The notes below the pieces were generated by a model. The model saw nothing but the letters and a program-made list of their open reading frames with translations, searched no databases and was not told where the DNA came from. This document shows, in pieces, positions 16,270 to 24,735 of a stretch of 64,000 nucleotides of DNA; within the stretch, counting starts at the first letter, position 1; each line of letters opens with the position of its first letter. A program made the translations under genes and the position numbers. The stretch spans positions 62,001-126,000 of the forward strand of contig DATLNB010000049.1 in assembly GCA_035536995.1 (NCBI GenBank). Reading direction: 5' to 3'. The stretch comes from AV80 sp035536995. GTDB taxonomy: Bacteria > Verrucomicrobiota > Verrucomicrobiia > Chthoniobacterales > UBA10450.

Positions 16270-17526
16270 TTACTCGTCGCTCTTGTCCTCCTCATCCGGG
16301 GTCTCCTCGGGAGATTCACCGGGCGACTCGCGGGGGAATTGACGGCCTTGCTTCAAGCCTTCGGATTTTTCGGTGTCGGGTTGCTCCTGAGACGGTGGAG
16401 GTGTCTCGCGGCGATTACGGGGTGCGAATTTCGCGGAGGGCGATGGTCGGGAAGAGGGTGAGTCCTCGGGAGCCTGCCGGGGTGAAATCAAGGAGCGCGG
16501 TGAGGTACTGGGGCGGGGTGAAACGTTTGGCGCGAGAGATGGGGCAACGCTGGGGCGCGGGGACGACGCGACACTGGGAGCGGGCGTCGAGGGCTTGGGA
16601 GTCAGCGACGGCGCGAGCGAAGGAGCAAGCGAAGGAGCAAGCGAAGGGGTCGGGCTCGATTTCCGAAGGTTCAGTGAGAACGGGGAGGTTGTCGCCAGGG
16701 CCTTTTCAATGCTCGCGGCGGTCAGCGCCTCGCCTCCGTTAAACGTTCCGAGCGTCTTGGCCGCCGGCAAAGTCGCCGTGGGCGGCTGGCCAACTGGCAT
16801 CGGATCGTATTGCTCACCTACGACCGGCTTGATCTCCTTGCCGCCCAGCTGACTCGCGAGGCTGGCCATTGTCACGGGAGTGCCCGTGGCCGCCTTCGTG
16901 TCGGTCACCCATTTTGTTTTGGCTGTGTCGATCGTCCGCAGGTTTTCCATGATTTGGGTTTGCTCACGGCGTTCCATCGTTCCGCCAAAAAGCGCCAGGG
17001 ATAGAAATTGGCCGAACAAGCAGAGCGGCACTATCAGGACCGCGGCCAGAATAACCATGACGCCCTGCACCGTCCCGCCCCGGACGAGGATGATTATCCC
17101 CATGATGATCGCCGCAACGGCGACCGGCCAGACAAGGGCCCAGGTGGCGCAGCCAATAAACGGAATGATTGAAACGATGAAGGTGATCCCGAGAAGGGCC
17201 CAGCTGACGGTCGCGAGCGTTTTGTAGCTGCTCCGCGGCGCCTGCACGATCGGTGCATTCGGCCGAATTGGCGAGGGGGTCGGCGCCGGTGTGGCTTGGA
17301 CGGGAGCCGGCGCCGGGGTTGGGACTGGCCCGGCGGACTGCGGCGTGGCAGCTGACGTTGCCGGGACGACTACGCCCGGGACGCCCGTGAGAGGGCCCCA
17401 TCCGGGTGCGCCTTCATACCATCCCAGGTCTGTGCCCGAAAATGTTCCGTCCGCGATTTTACGGTTGATTTCCTCAAGTGAAAAAGGCCCGAGCTGTTGG
17501 CCGTTCTTCCCGACGTAGATTTGCAT
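16270..17526 (-). CDS. GYF_2-domain membrane protein with DUF4190-like segment and Pro/Ser tail
   Basis: 418 residues from the ATG that begins the GYF_2-type domain (IYVGKNGQQLGPFSLEEI, residues about 1-55, with a WYEG...GWGPL core). A Pro/Ala/Thr linker (about 60-110) leads to two hydrophobic segments around a Gly-rich turn (about 120-190; WALVWPVAVAAIIMGIII), as in DUF4190. A lysine/Asp-rich region follows, and then a low-complexity Ser/Pro/Arg tail with SLAP repeats and an acidic end. GYF_2 proteins are common in Verrucomicrobia and Planctomycetes and are presumed to bind Pro-rich partners. The function is unknown. Confidence 0.75.
   Translation of the reverse strand: MQIYVGKNGQQLGPFSLEEINRKIADGTFSGTDLGWYEGAPGWGPLTGVPGVVVPATSAATPQSAGPVPTPAPAPVQATPAPTPSPIRPNAPIVQAPRSSYKTLATVSWALLGITFIVSIIPFIGCATWALVWPVAVAAIIMGIIILVRGGTVQGVMVILAAVLIVPLCLFGQFLSLALFGGTMERREQTQIMENLRTIDTAKTKWVTDTKAATGTPVTMASLASQLGGKEIKPVVGEQYDPMPVGQPPTATLPAAKTLGTFNGGEALTAASIEKALATTSPFSLNLRKSSPTPSLAPSLAPSLAPSLTPKPSTPAPSVASSPRPSVAPSLAPNVSPRPSTSPRSLISPRQAPEDSPSSRPSPSAKFAPRNRRETPPPSQEQPDTEKSEGLKQGRQFPRESPGESPEETPDEEDKSDE
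16612..16647 (-). repeat. 12-bp tandem repeat inside the GYF-protein gene
   Basis: About three units of GCGAAGGAGCAA-like sequence encode SLAPSLAPSLAP on the minus strand. The units stay in frame, so copy number could vary without breaking the gene. Confidence 0.7.
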
Positions 17527-17651
17527 CCCGAAGCTTCTGAAGGAAACGCGCGGCCAGATCAAGCCTCCTTCTGGCCCCACCAGCGCGGCCCAGTTGCCAT
17601 AACGACGCCCGCAAGTGACGAAGTAGCGTCGTCAGTTTTCCCGCAACATCA

Positions 17652-17723
17652 TGCGCGATGCAGGGTTCGAACCTGCGACTTCTTGCGTGTGAAGCAAGCG
17701 CTCTACCACTGAGCTAATCGCGC
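17652..17723 (-). tRNA. tRNA-Val (CAC anticodon)
   Basis: 72 nt: acceptor GCGCGAT/ATCGCGC, D-arm TAGCTCAGTGGTAGAGC, anticodon stem CTTGC/GCAAG with loop TTCACAC (CAC), T-arm GCAGGTTCGAACCCTGC, discriminator A. No encoded CCA. Confidence 0.95.
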
Positions 17724-17782
17724 GGGCTGGGAAAGGGGATAAGTGACGGGTGGCGTGTGGCCTGTCAAGCGACGCGATGTGC

Positions 17783-17810
17783 TTGTCAGCTGCGGGCCGG
17801 CATGTATCTA
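17783..17810 (+). promoter_or_regulatory. putative promoter of the OsmC gene, leaderless
   Basis: TTGTCA (17783-17788) and TATCTA (17805-17810) are spaced by 16 bp; the -10 ends 5 nt before the ATG at 17816, and no Shine-Dalgarno site fits in the gap. Confidence 0.4.
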
Positions 17811-17815
17811 AAGCC

Positions 17816-18262
17816 ATGTCCGAACACAAAGTTACGCTCACCTGGCAGCGCGGCGACAAGCCTTTCGAGTATCAAAAGTATTCGCGCGATCACACCTGGA
17901 AATTTGATGGCGGCCACGAGATGACGGCATCCGCCGCCCCGGCTTATTTGGGGAATCCGGCCAACACTGACCCGGAAGAAGCCTTCGTCGCTTCCCTCTC
18001 CAGTTGCCACATGCTGACCTTCCTGGCCGTGGCCTGCAAAAAGAAGTTCGTTCTGGACGAATACACCGACGAAGCAGTGGGTCACATGGAGAAGAACGAG
18101 AACGGGAAGATGGCGATCACCCGCGTGGAGTTGCATCCCCGGATTACGTTTTCTGGTGATAAACAGCCGACCGAGCAGGAGCTCGACGAGATGCACCATT
18201 TCGCCCACACCGAGTGTTTCATAGCGAACTCGGTGAAAACAAAGGTCACGGTGGAGAAGTAG
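17816..18262 (+). CDS. OsmC/OhrA family protein
   Basis: 148 residues. Family members are small thiol peroxidases that reduce organic hydroperoxides. The segment EEAFVASLSSCHMLTFLAVACKK carries the first redox Cys (SSCHML), and ECFIANSVKT near the C-terminus supplies the second. The start MSEHKVTLTW fits family N-termini; an upstream in-frame GTG extension lacks similarity. It belongs to the OsmC branch rather than Ohr judged by the SSCHMLTFL pattern, but substrate is not assigned. It is preceded by tRNA-Val on the opposite strand and followed by a palindromic spacer. Confidence 0.85.
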   Translation: MSEHKVTLTWQRGDKPFEYQKYSRDHTWKFDGGHEMTASAAPAYLGNPANTDPEEAFVASLSSCHMLTFLAVACKKKFVLDEYTDEAVGHMEKNENGKMAITRVELHPRITFSGDKQPTEQELDEMHHFAHTECFIANSVKTKVTVEK

Positions 18263-18267
18263 GTTCG

Positions 18268-18328
18268 TCCGCAGATTCCCGCAGATGAGCGGAATTCTGT
18301 TTCAGGAAAAATCTGCGTAATCTGCGGA
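18268..18328 (+). repeat. inverted-repeat spacer element
   Basis: A perfect 10-bp inverted repeat, TCCGCAGATT (18268-18277) and AATCTGCGGA (18319-18328), encloses two more GCAGAT/ATCTGC units. It lies between osmC and glyS and looks like an interspersed palindromic element rather than a terminator, as no T-tract follows. Confidence 0.6.
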
Positions 18329-18333
18329 TCAAT

Positions 18334-19689
18334 ATGAACGCCGACCAGCAGCGGATGGAGAGAATCGTCAGCTTGTGCAAGCGGCGAGGATTCATCTTCC
18401 AGTCGAGCGAGATCTACGGTGGTCTCAATGGCTCCTGGGACTACGGCCCGCTCGGCGTTGAGCTAAAGCGGAACGTGAAAGACTACTGGTGGCGGACAAT
18501 GGTCCGCGAACGGGACGACGTCGTCGGCATGGATGGCTCCATCCTGATGAGCCGCGCCGTCTGGAAAGCCAGCGGACACGAAGAAACGTTCTCCGATCCG
18601 ATGGTCGATTGCCGGACCTGCAAAGCGCGGCTTCGCGCGGATCAGCTCCCGGAGAAGAACGGAGCGGAGCAGTGCACGAATTGTGGCGGCAAAGACCTGA
18701 CCGAGCCACGCGCGTTTAACCTCATGTTCAAGACATACGTCGGCGCGACGGAAGATGAGGACGCGGTGACGTATCTCCGGCCCGAGACAGCCCAGTCCAT
18801 TTTCGTCCAGTTCAAGAACGTCCTCGATACTTCACGAAAGAAGCTCCCGTTTGGGATCGCCCAGATCGGGAAGGCGTTCCGGAACGAGATCAATCCGCGC
18901 AATTACATTTTCCGGTCCCGTGAGTTCGAACAGATGGAGCTCGAGTATTTTTGCCGGCCGGAGCAGGGGATGCAGCTGCTTGAATACTGGAAAGAACAAC
19001 GGCTCAAGTTCTACGAGAACATCGGGCTCCCGCGGGAAAAGCTGCATGTCCTCACCGTGCCCGAGGCCGACCGCGCCTTTTATTCCAAGGGGACCTACGA
19101 TATCGAATACGATTTCCCGTTCGGCAGGCAGGAGCTCGAGGGCGTCGCGTACCGGACCGATTACGACCTGAAACAGCACCAGGAAGCGAGCGGCAAGCCC
19201 CTCGATTATTTCGACGAGGAAGGCAAGCAGCGTTTCATTCCGCACGTGGTCGAACCCAGCGCTGGCGTTGACCGAACCGTGCTCGCGCTTCTCTGCAACG
19301 CCTACGACGAAGAAACGGTCACTGACGAGAAGGGTAAAACCGAGACGCGGATCGTAATGCGCTTTCACCCGCGGATCGCGCCCGTTAAGGTCGGCGTCTT
19401 TCCGCTGCTTAAAAACAACGAGCAGCTCGTAGGAAAAGCGCGTGAGATCCAGGCCGCTCTCCGCCGCGAGATGAACGTCTTCTACGACGAGACGGGCGCC
19501 ATTGGCCGACGCTACCGGCGTCAGGACGAAGCCGGAACGCCATTCGGGGTGACGATTGACTTCGAGACGCTCGGGGAAAAAGATCCGGGCCTGCGGGATA
19601 CGGTGACCTTGCGCGAGCGCGATTCGATGAAGCAGGAACGGGTTAAAATCGACGGTCTACTACAACTGCTGAGCGCGCGAGTTTCGTAA
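18334..19689 (+). CDS. glyS: glycyl-tRNA synthetase, single-chain (alpha2) type
   Basis: 451 residues. This is the single-polypeptide, dimeric class IIa GlyRS (glyQS type, as in eukaryotes, archaea and many bacteria), not the alpha2beta2 form. Motifs: FQSSEIYGGLNGSWDYGPLG near the N-terminus, a zinc-like region with two Cys pairs (CRTCK...CTNCG), motif 2 (IGKAFRNEINPRNYIFRSREFEQME), and motif 3 (EPSAGVDRTVLALL). The C-terminal anticodon-binding domain (about 350-450) closes with RDSMKQERVKIDGL. It has its own short upstream region. Confidence 0.96.
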   Translation: MNADQQRMERIVSLCKRRGFIFQSSEIYGGLNGSWDYGPLGVELKRNVKDYWWRTMVRERDDVVGMDGSILMSRAVWKASGHEETFSDPMVDCRTCKARLRADQLPEKNGAEQCTNCGGKDLTEPRAFNLMFKTYVGATEDEDAVTYLRPETAQSIFVQFKNVLDTSRKKLPFGIAQIGKAFRNEINPRNYIFRSREFEQMELEYFCRPEQGMQLLEYWKEQRLKFYENIGLPREKLHVLTVPEADRAFYSKGTYDIEYDFPFGRQELEGVAYRTDYDLKQHQEASGKPLDYFDEEGKQRFIPHVVEPSAGVDRTVLALLCNAYDEETVTDEKGKTETRIVMRFHPRIAPVKVGVFPLLKNNEQLVGKAREIQAALRREMNVFYDETGAIGRRYRRQDEAGTPFGVTIDFETLGEKDPGLRDTVTLRERDSMKQERVKIDGLLQLLSARVS

Positions 19690-19719
19690 TTACCTTGGGG
19701 ACAATCCCCGGAGGAAATT

Positions 19720-21291
19720 ATGGCTATTGATCAGGAGGACCGCGCGGGGTCGAATCTTTCATATTGGGAAGCAACGGCGGCGGAGCCGGCGGTCCAACCG
19801 CTGCGCGAAAACAGCAGCGCGGACGTTTGCATCGTGGGCGCGGGGATTTCGGGATTGTCGGTTGCCTACGAGCTGGCCCGCACCGGCCAGAAAGTGATTG
19901 TCCTGGATGATGGCGCTATCGGGCGCGGCATGACGGGACGCACGACGGCGCACATCGTTAATGCGCTCGACGATCGTTATTACGATCTCGAAAAATATCA
20001 CGGAGAAGACGGCGCGCGAATGGCCGCGCAGAGCCACAGCGCGGCGATCGATTGGATCGAGACAGTGGTGAATCGGGAGGGGATCGAGTGCGATTTCGAG
20101 CGGTTGGATGGATACCTGTTCGAGCCGCCTAACGAATCGCTCAAGAACCTTGAGAAAGAGTTCGAAGCGTGCCGGCGCGCCGGGCTCGACGTGGAGTGGG
20201 TCGCGCGGGCTCCGATCGACGATTTCGATACCCATCGCGCGATTCGGTTCCCGCGGCAGGCGCAGTTTCACCCGCTGAAGTATTTACAAGGATTGGCGGA
20301 CGCGATCATCAGGCATGGCGGCAGCATCTTCACAGGCACGAAGGTCGAGGAAGCAGTCGGGGGAGAGAATGCCCACGTTATCACCGCGGACAAGCGGACC
20401 GTGACAGCAAAGGCGATCGTGGTCGCGAGCAACACGCCGATTAACGATCGCTACGTGATCCACACGAAACAGGCGCCGTACACAACCTACGTTGTGGGAC
20501 TACATGTCCGCCCCGGCGACGTAAATCCGGCCCTTTACTGGGACACGGCTGAGCGCGCCGGTATGGAAAGCGGCTCTGGAGTTGTTCCGTATCACTACGT
20601 CCGTCTCGCCAAAGGCACTGAGGCTGAAGACAACATCTTGGTGGTCGGCGGCGAGGATCACAAGACCGGCCAGGCTGAAGATTTTGAGCAGCGTTTTCAG
20701 CGTTTGGAGGATTGGGCCCGGGTTCGCTGGCCGAAAGCCGGCGACGTTGTTTTCCATTGGTCTGGCCAGGTGATGGAACCGCAGGACGGTCTCGGCTTTA
20801 TCGGGCGCAATCCTTCCGATGAACCGAACGTTTACATTGTCACCGGTGACTCGGGCAACGGAATGACGCACGGGACCATCGCGGGAATGCTGATTCCCGA
20901 ACTGATCCGCCGCGGCGACCACGCCTGGGCGAAGCTCTACGATCCGTCGCGGATCACAATGCGTGCTGCGGGTGACTTCGCGATGGAAAACCTGAACGTC
21001 GCGCGGCAATACGTCGATTATTTCACGGGCGGCGAGGTCAAGTCAGAGGAGGAGTTAAAACCCGGCGAAGGCGCGGTAATTCGGCGTGGCTTGAAGAAGG
21101 TAGCGGTTTATCGTGATGAATCGGGCACGCTCCACGAAATGACGGCGATTTGCCCGCATTTGAAATGCATCGTGCACTGGAACCGCACCGAGACGACGTG
21201 GGATTGTCCCTGCCACGGATCGCGCTTCGATGCCCTCGGCAAGGTGCTGAACGGACCGTCGGTCGCGGACCTCGCCCCGATCGAAGATTAG
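19720..21291 (+). CDS. FAD-dependent oxidoreductase fused to a C-terminal Rieske domain
   Basis: 523 residues with a clear GGAGG site 5 nt before ATG. Residues about 25-400 form a DAO-type flavoprotein: GxGxxG in CIVGAGISGLSVAYELA, then TGRTTAHIVNA, with a flavin-site GDSGNGMTHGTIAG near the end. Residues about 420-523 are a Rieske [2Fe-2S] domain with CPHLKC and CPCHGSRFDALG (Cys-His pairs). The fused architecture is known in a family of putative amine/glycine oxidases whose Rieske domain passes electrons onward. The substrate is unknown. It is upstream of DUF5519 and MmcQ genes on the same strand. Confidence 0.88.
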   Translation: MAIDQEDRAGSNLSYWEATAAEPAVQPLRENSSADVCIVGAGISGLSVAYELARTGQKVIVLDDGAIGRGMTGRTTAHIVNALDDRYYDLEKYHGEDGARMAAQSHSAAIDWIETVVNREGIECDFERLDGYLFEPPNESLKNLEKEFEACRRAGLDVEWVARAPIDDFDTHRAIRFPRQAQFHPLKYLQGLADAIIRHGGSIFTGTKVEEAVGGENAHVITADKRTVTAKAIVVASNTPINDRYVIHTKQAPYTTYVVGLHVRPGDVNPALYWDTAERAGMESGSGVVPYHYVRLAKGTEAEDNILVVGGEDHKTGQAEDFEQRFQRLEDWARVRWPKAGDVVFHWSGQVMEPQDGLGFIGRNPSDEPNVYIVTGDSGNGMTHGTIAGMLIPELIRRGDHAWAKLYDPSRITMRAAGDFAMENLNVARQYVDYFTGGEVKSEEELKPGEGAVIRRGLKKVAVYRDESGTLHEMTAICPHLKCIVHWNRTETTWDCPCHGSRFDALGKVLNGPSVADLAPIED

Positions 21292-21323
21292 ACCGCCAGA
21301 TTTTCGAGTTTGCAGTCGGCAGA

Positions 21324-21722
21324 TTGAAATGGCTGGGGCGGATTCCAGGTCTGCCTCACATTTTCGACGCAATGCTCCTGGGCATTTCCGCGCTTTTCCG
21401 TCCCGAACGCATTTGCGCAATTAGCGAAATCGAAGCCGCGGTCACGGACTGGCCAGGCGTTCGGCCGGGAGTGCACCGGTTCGGAGGCGTCGGTTTCTTC
21501 TTCGATGGAAAAGAATGCGGTCACATACACGGCAACGGATTGCTCGATTGCCATGTTGGAGTTGCGAATCGCATCGAGCTCGTCCGCCAGCGCCGGGCGG
21601 TCCCACACCATGTTTTCCCGCGCTCAGGCTGGATCAGCTTTTGGGTGGAAAATTCTGATGACGTTCCGCCCGCCCTCGATCTGGTTCGGGTCGCAGCCGC
21701 TTATCGAGCCAGTTTAAAATGA
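21324..21722 (+). CDS. DUF5519 family protein
   Basis: About 132 residues from TTG 21324 (alternative ATG 21372). A hydrophobic N-terminal helix (KWLGRIPGLPHIFDAMLLG) precedes the DUF5519 core: PGVHRFGGVGFFFDGKECGHIHG, then AVPHHVFPRSGWISFWV and the final DLVRVAAAYR helix. The family is described as having a luciferase-related domain; no function is known. Its TGA stop overlaps the ATG of the next gene by 4 nt (ATGA), supporting translation. The long minus-strand and other-frame alternatives here lack any recognisable domain. Confidence 0.75.
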   Translation: MKWLGRIPGLPHIFDAMLLGISALFRPERICAISEIEAAVTDWPGVRPGVHRFGGVGFFFDGKECGHIHGNGLLDCHVGVANRIELVRQRRAVPHHVFPRSGWISFWVENSDDVPPALDLVRVAAAYRASLK

Positions 21723-22060
21723 ACGTCGAGACTTTTCGCGAATACTGTCTGGGCAAACCCGCGGCTACCGAGGGCACGCCGTTCGGCCCCGACAACATTG
21801 TCTTCAAGGTGAAGGGCAAAATGTTCGGACTCCTCGCGCTCGACGAGGTGCCGACGCGCGTGAATTTGAAATGCGATCCCGACCTCGCGCTGGAGCTGCG
21901 GGATCGCTACGAGCAGGTCGAGCCCGGCTATCACATGAACAAGAAACACGGGAACACCGTGGTGCTCGATGGCGTTATTCCTGAACGGGAGATCAGGAAA
22001 ATGATCGACCATTCCTACGAGTTGGTGGTGGAAGGTCTGCCGAAACCGAAGCGAGGGTAG
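21719..22060 (+). CDS. MmcQ/YjbR family protein
   Basis: 113 residues. Small CyaY-like fold protein of the YjbR/MmcQ family, often called DNA-binding though evidence is structural. Matches: a short FREYCLGKPAATEGTPFGP start, VFKVKGKMFGLL, VNLKCDPDLALELR, GYHMNKKHGNTVVLDG and a C-terminal helix with SYELVVEGLPK. It overlaps the DUF5519 gene by 4 nt, so they are coexpressed. Confidence 0.9.
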   Translation: MNVETFREYCLGKPAATEGTPFGPDNIVFKVKGKMFGLLALDEVPTRVNLKCDPDLALELRDRYEQVEPGYHMNKKHGNTVVLDGVIPEREIRKMIDHSYELVVEGLPKPKRG

Positions 22061-22146
22061 TCCAGTCGTCCTGCCCGTGGGGTGGACAGGCATCGCCCCT
22101 GTCCCCTGATGAAATTACACAGCGGCCAAGACCCCGGTCGGCCACG

Positions 22147-22377
22147 ATCTTGACGGCTTAAAGCCGTCAAGATTGCCGGGGGGCGGGATCAGTTGAAGTT
22201 CGGCGACGAGTCGGGTCCGGGGCGAGACGTCGCGACGCACGGGGAAAGCCCCGGTTCGTCCTCTGGATGGACATCAGGCGCCTCATCGACATGTTGATGT
22301 CGAGCCCTTCCTTCGCGCTGCTCGGCCCTGTTGATGTCGAGCCTTCATTCCCGCGTGCTTGCCCTATTGATGCTAGG
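22147..22377 (+). repeat. hairpin-headed direct repeat, copy A
   Basis: It begins with a perfect hairpin (ATCTTGACGGC, loop TTAAA, GCCGTCAAGAT; 22147-22173), then a conserved GCCGGGGGGCGGG run, a GGCGACGAGTCGGGTCCGG block, a variable middle, and a closing TTGATGCTAGG. Inside are two short TGTTGATGTCGAGCC subrepeats. No open reading frame with a recognisable product lies here. It shares its layout with copy B, 272 bp further on. Confidence 0.8.
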
Positions 22378-22418
22378 AAACCCAAGCACCTCGTCTCGTG
22401 CTACCGAACAGGACACGA

Positions 22419-22614
22419 ATCTTGACGGTTTAAAGCCGTCAAGATTGCCGGGGGGCGGGGATTAGTTGAAGCTCGGCGACGAGTCGGGTCCGGAGTGAGA
22501 CGTCGCGATGCCGGGCGGAAAGCGGTTTCGTCCTTTTGGGATGGATATCCTGGGACGCATCGACGTGCCGCCCGTCGAGGCGTCATTCGCGCGTGCTCAC
22601 GGGTTGATGCTAGG
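22419..22614 (+). repeat. hairpin-headed direct repeat, copy B
   Basis: The head hairpin (22419-22445) differs from copy A by one base (a G-T wobble pair, so still stable). The GCCGGGGGGCGGG run, the GGCGACGAGTCGGGTCCGG block and the final TTGATGCTAGG are preserved, with a shorter middle. The 22061-22668 stretch contains these two copies and their flanks and no supportable gene. Confidence 0.8.
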
Positions 22615-22668
22615 GCAGTGAGGCAGCGCGTTCGCACTGCAAAACGGGCCCCAACCGGCAAGATGCTG

Positions 22669-23493
22669 TTACAATGTCCGGACCTGCACGTTGCCGACTT
22701 CGAGCTGCAACGCTTCGCGCGCCACGCGCAAAAAAGCGTCGGGTGGATCGGTCAGGGCGACTTGCAAGCCGGCGTCCGCGCCTTCCGGTCCGCACAACTT
22801 TTCGCGAACCAGCAGGTCCCGGACGGCGAGCGCGCAATTTTGGGCCGAATCGACCAGGGCGATCTTTTCGCCGGCGACTCGGGCAATGGCATTCCGCAAA
22901 AGAGGATAATGGGTGCAGCCAAGCACCAGGGTATCGATTCCACCTGCTATGAGGGGCGCGAGATACTCGGCGATTATTTGGTTGGTGATCGGGCTGTCCA
23001 GGCGGCCCTCTTCGATCAAAGGCACCAGGAGCGGGCAGGCCTGCGCCGTCACGCGGACATTTGGGTCGAGGCTGCGCAAGGCGCGCTCATACGCGCCGCT
23101 CGCGACCGTTGCGCGCGTTCCAATAACGCCTATGTGGCCGCTCCTTGTTTTCTCCACTGCGGCCCGCGCTCCTGGCAAGATCACGCCGGTTACCGGAACC
23201 GGGAGAGTTTGCTCAAGGCTAGGCAAGGCCAGGGCTGATGCCGTGTTGCATGCGACGACGATCGTCTTCGCCTTTTCTCCGAGCAGCATCCGGGCGATCT
23301 CGGTGCTATAGCGCTGGACGGTCGCCGCGCTCTTTCCACCATACGGCACCCGCGCGGTATCGCCGAGGTAGAAGATCGATTCGTTAGGCAAAAGCGTGCG
23401 CAACGCGCTGACTACGGTCAGCCCGCCAATTCCTGAGTCGAAGACCCCGATGGGTCGATTCGCGACCCCTGATTCTGTGACCGAACTATTCAC
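22669..23493 (-). CDS. murI: glutamate racemase
   Basis: About 274 residues from GTG 23493, which overlaps the stop of the amidase gene upstream; longer starts lie inside that gene. It makes D-glutamate for peptidoglycan. Motifs: IGVFDSGIGGLTV (Asp/Ser), VVACNTASALALP (first catalytic Cys) and LVLGCTHYPLL (second Cys with His). The YLGDTARVPYGGKS stretch is also typical. Neighbouring a peptidoglycan amidase fits a cell-wall unit. Confidence 0.95.
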   Translation of the reverse strand: MNSSVTESGVANRPIGVFDSGIGGLTVVSALRTLLPNESIFYLGDTARVPYGGKSAATVQRYSTEIARMLLGEKAKTIVVACNTASALALPSLEQTLPVPVTGVILPGARAAVEKTRSGHIGVIGTRATVASGAYERALRSLDPNVRVTAQACPLLVPLIEEGRLDSPITNQIIAEYLAPLIAGGIDTLVLGCTHYPLLRNAIARVAGEKIALVDSAQNCALAVRDLLVREKLCGPEGADAGLQVALTDPPDAFLRVAREALQLEVGNVQVRTL

Positions 23494-24595
23494 CGGGATT
23501 AATCGAGATTGACGGTTGGTGGGGCTGTTGCTGCTCGACTGGTGGATCAACGCCCAGCGGGTCGGTGATCGATCGGGCGTGAGGTGGAAGGTTTACCTTC
23601 GCCACCGCGAAGTTAGCTCCCTGGGTCCGGTAATTCACCGCAGCGTTATAGTTTTGGACGCCCTGCGCGATGGCGGTCCCGAGCCGTTGCCGGTAAGAAC
23701 TGGTCGCGATTCGCTGGCCCTCGGAGGGATTGCTGAGAAAACCGCCTTCCACCAGCACCGCCGGAATTTTCACATCGCGAAGAACATGGAAACGGGCATG
23801 CCGCACCCCGCGATCAAAGGCCGCGAGCCGCGTCAGCACGCTGGCGTGAATCGAGGCGGTGAGCGCGATGTTTCGTTCATCCTGCGCGTTCCCGGCATGC
23901 CGCGCGACATCTGCAGCGGACACGTGGTGATCGCTGGACATGTTCGAAGTGACGCCTTCCGGCGCGAGGGCGTAGCTTTCTACGCCGACGCCACCGGCCG
24001 ATGAATTGAAATGAATACTGACGAATACCGCGCGCGAGAACCGGTTCGCGATGCTCACTCGCTCCTCCAGCGAGACCGCCGTATCCGTCGCGCGGGTCAT
24101 TTCGACGCGATAACCGGCCCGGATGAGCTCGCGCCGGGCGGCAAGGGCAACGTCCAGGTTGAAGTTTTTCTCGCTACCCCAACTGCTCGAGGCACCGTTA
24201 TCAGATCCGCCGTGTCCCGGATCGAGGACAATCGTTTCGACCTTTTCCGATTTTTGAATTCGGCTCGGCCGCAATACCGGTTCGATGATTTTGCTCACGT
24301 CCATGACCGAGATCAGGTCTTCGTTATTGCTGTTGAGCAGGGGGAAATGAGTGAAAAATCGAACGCCGTTGATCGATAACTCGCTGGTCCCGGCTTGCGC
24401 GCGGATGGTTCGCCTCTCGCTCCGCAGGGAAACGGTCCGGCTAACTCTGGTGTATTCTGGGAACTGATAAAACTGGGCGACGTTCGCAAAGGTAACGTAC
24501 GGCCGGTTGTTTGGCCGGAGCACCGTCCAGTCTTCGGCCAGGGCGGCCGCGGCCGGGACAAGAGCGACCAGCACGCATGCGATCCCACGCCGCAC
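23486..24595 (-). CDS. N-acetylmuramoyl-L-alanine amidase (Amidase_3), secreted
   Basis: 369 residues from GTG 24595, chosen because GGAGGAGG lies 9 nt upstream and it opens directly into a signal peptide (RRGIACVLVALVPAAAALAEDW). An N-terminal AMIN-like or copper-amine-oxidase-like region (about 24-125) precedes the zinc amidase domain. Zinc ligands and catalytic residues are visible: LDPGHGGSDNGA (His), SEKNFNLDVAL (Glu), SIHFNSSAG (His), VLVEGGFLSNPSE (catalytic Glu). It cleaves the amide between MurNAc and L-Ala. It is upstream of murI in a two-gene operon. Confidence 0.93.
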   Translation of the reverse strand: MRRGIACVLVALVPAAAALAEDWTVLRPNNRPYVTFANVAQFYQFPEYTRVSRTVSLRSERRTIRAQAGTSELSINGVRFFTHFPLLNSNNEDLISVMDVSKIIEPVLRPSRIQKSEKVETIVLDPGHGGSDNGASSSWGSEKNFNLDVALAARRELIRAGYRVEMTRATDTAVSLEERVSIANRFSRAVFVSIHFNSSAGGVGVESYALAPEGVTSNMSSDHHVSAADVARHAGNAQDERNIALTASIHASVLTRLAAFDRGVRHARFHVLRDVKIPAVLVEGGFLSNPSEGQRIATSSYRQRLGTAIAQGVQNYNAAVNYRTQGANFAVAKVNLPPHARSITDPLGVDPPVEQQQPHQPSISINPGE

Positions 24596-24735
24596 TGTCG
24601 TTTTCCTCCTCCTCACGTTCGTGGTCGTAAACGTAATCGGACGCTTATTCAAGCGGCCGATCAACCTTGAAGGACCGACCCCCCTTTGCGATCAGTTAGT
24701 TGCAATCGACCGGGCTGCCCGCATCATTCCTCGCG

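Noticed and set aside
21288..21611. 107-codon minus-strand gene
   Set aside because: It is antisense to the DUF5519 gene, whose plus-strand product has recognisable family blocks.
22147..22614. CRISPR array
   Set aside because: Only two long copies with internal hairpin and no regular short spacers or cas genes.
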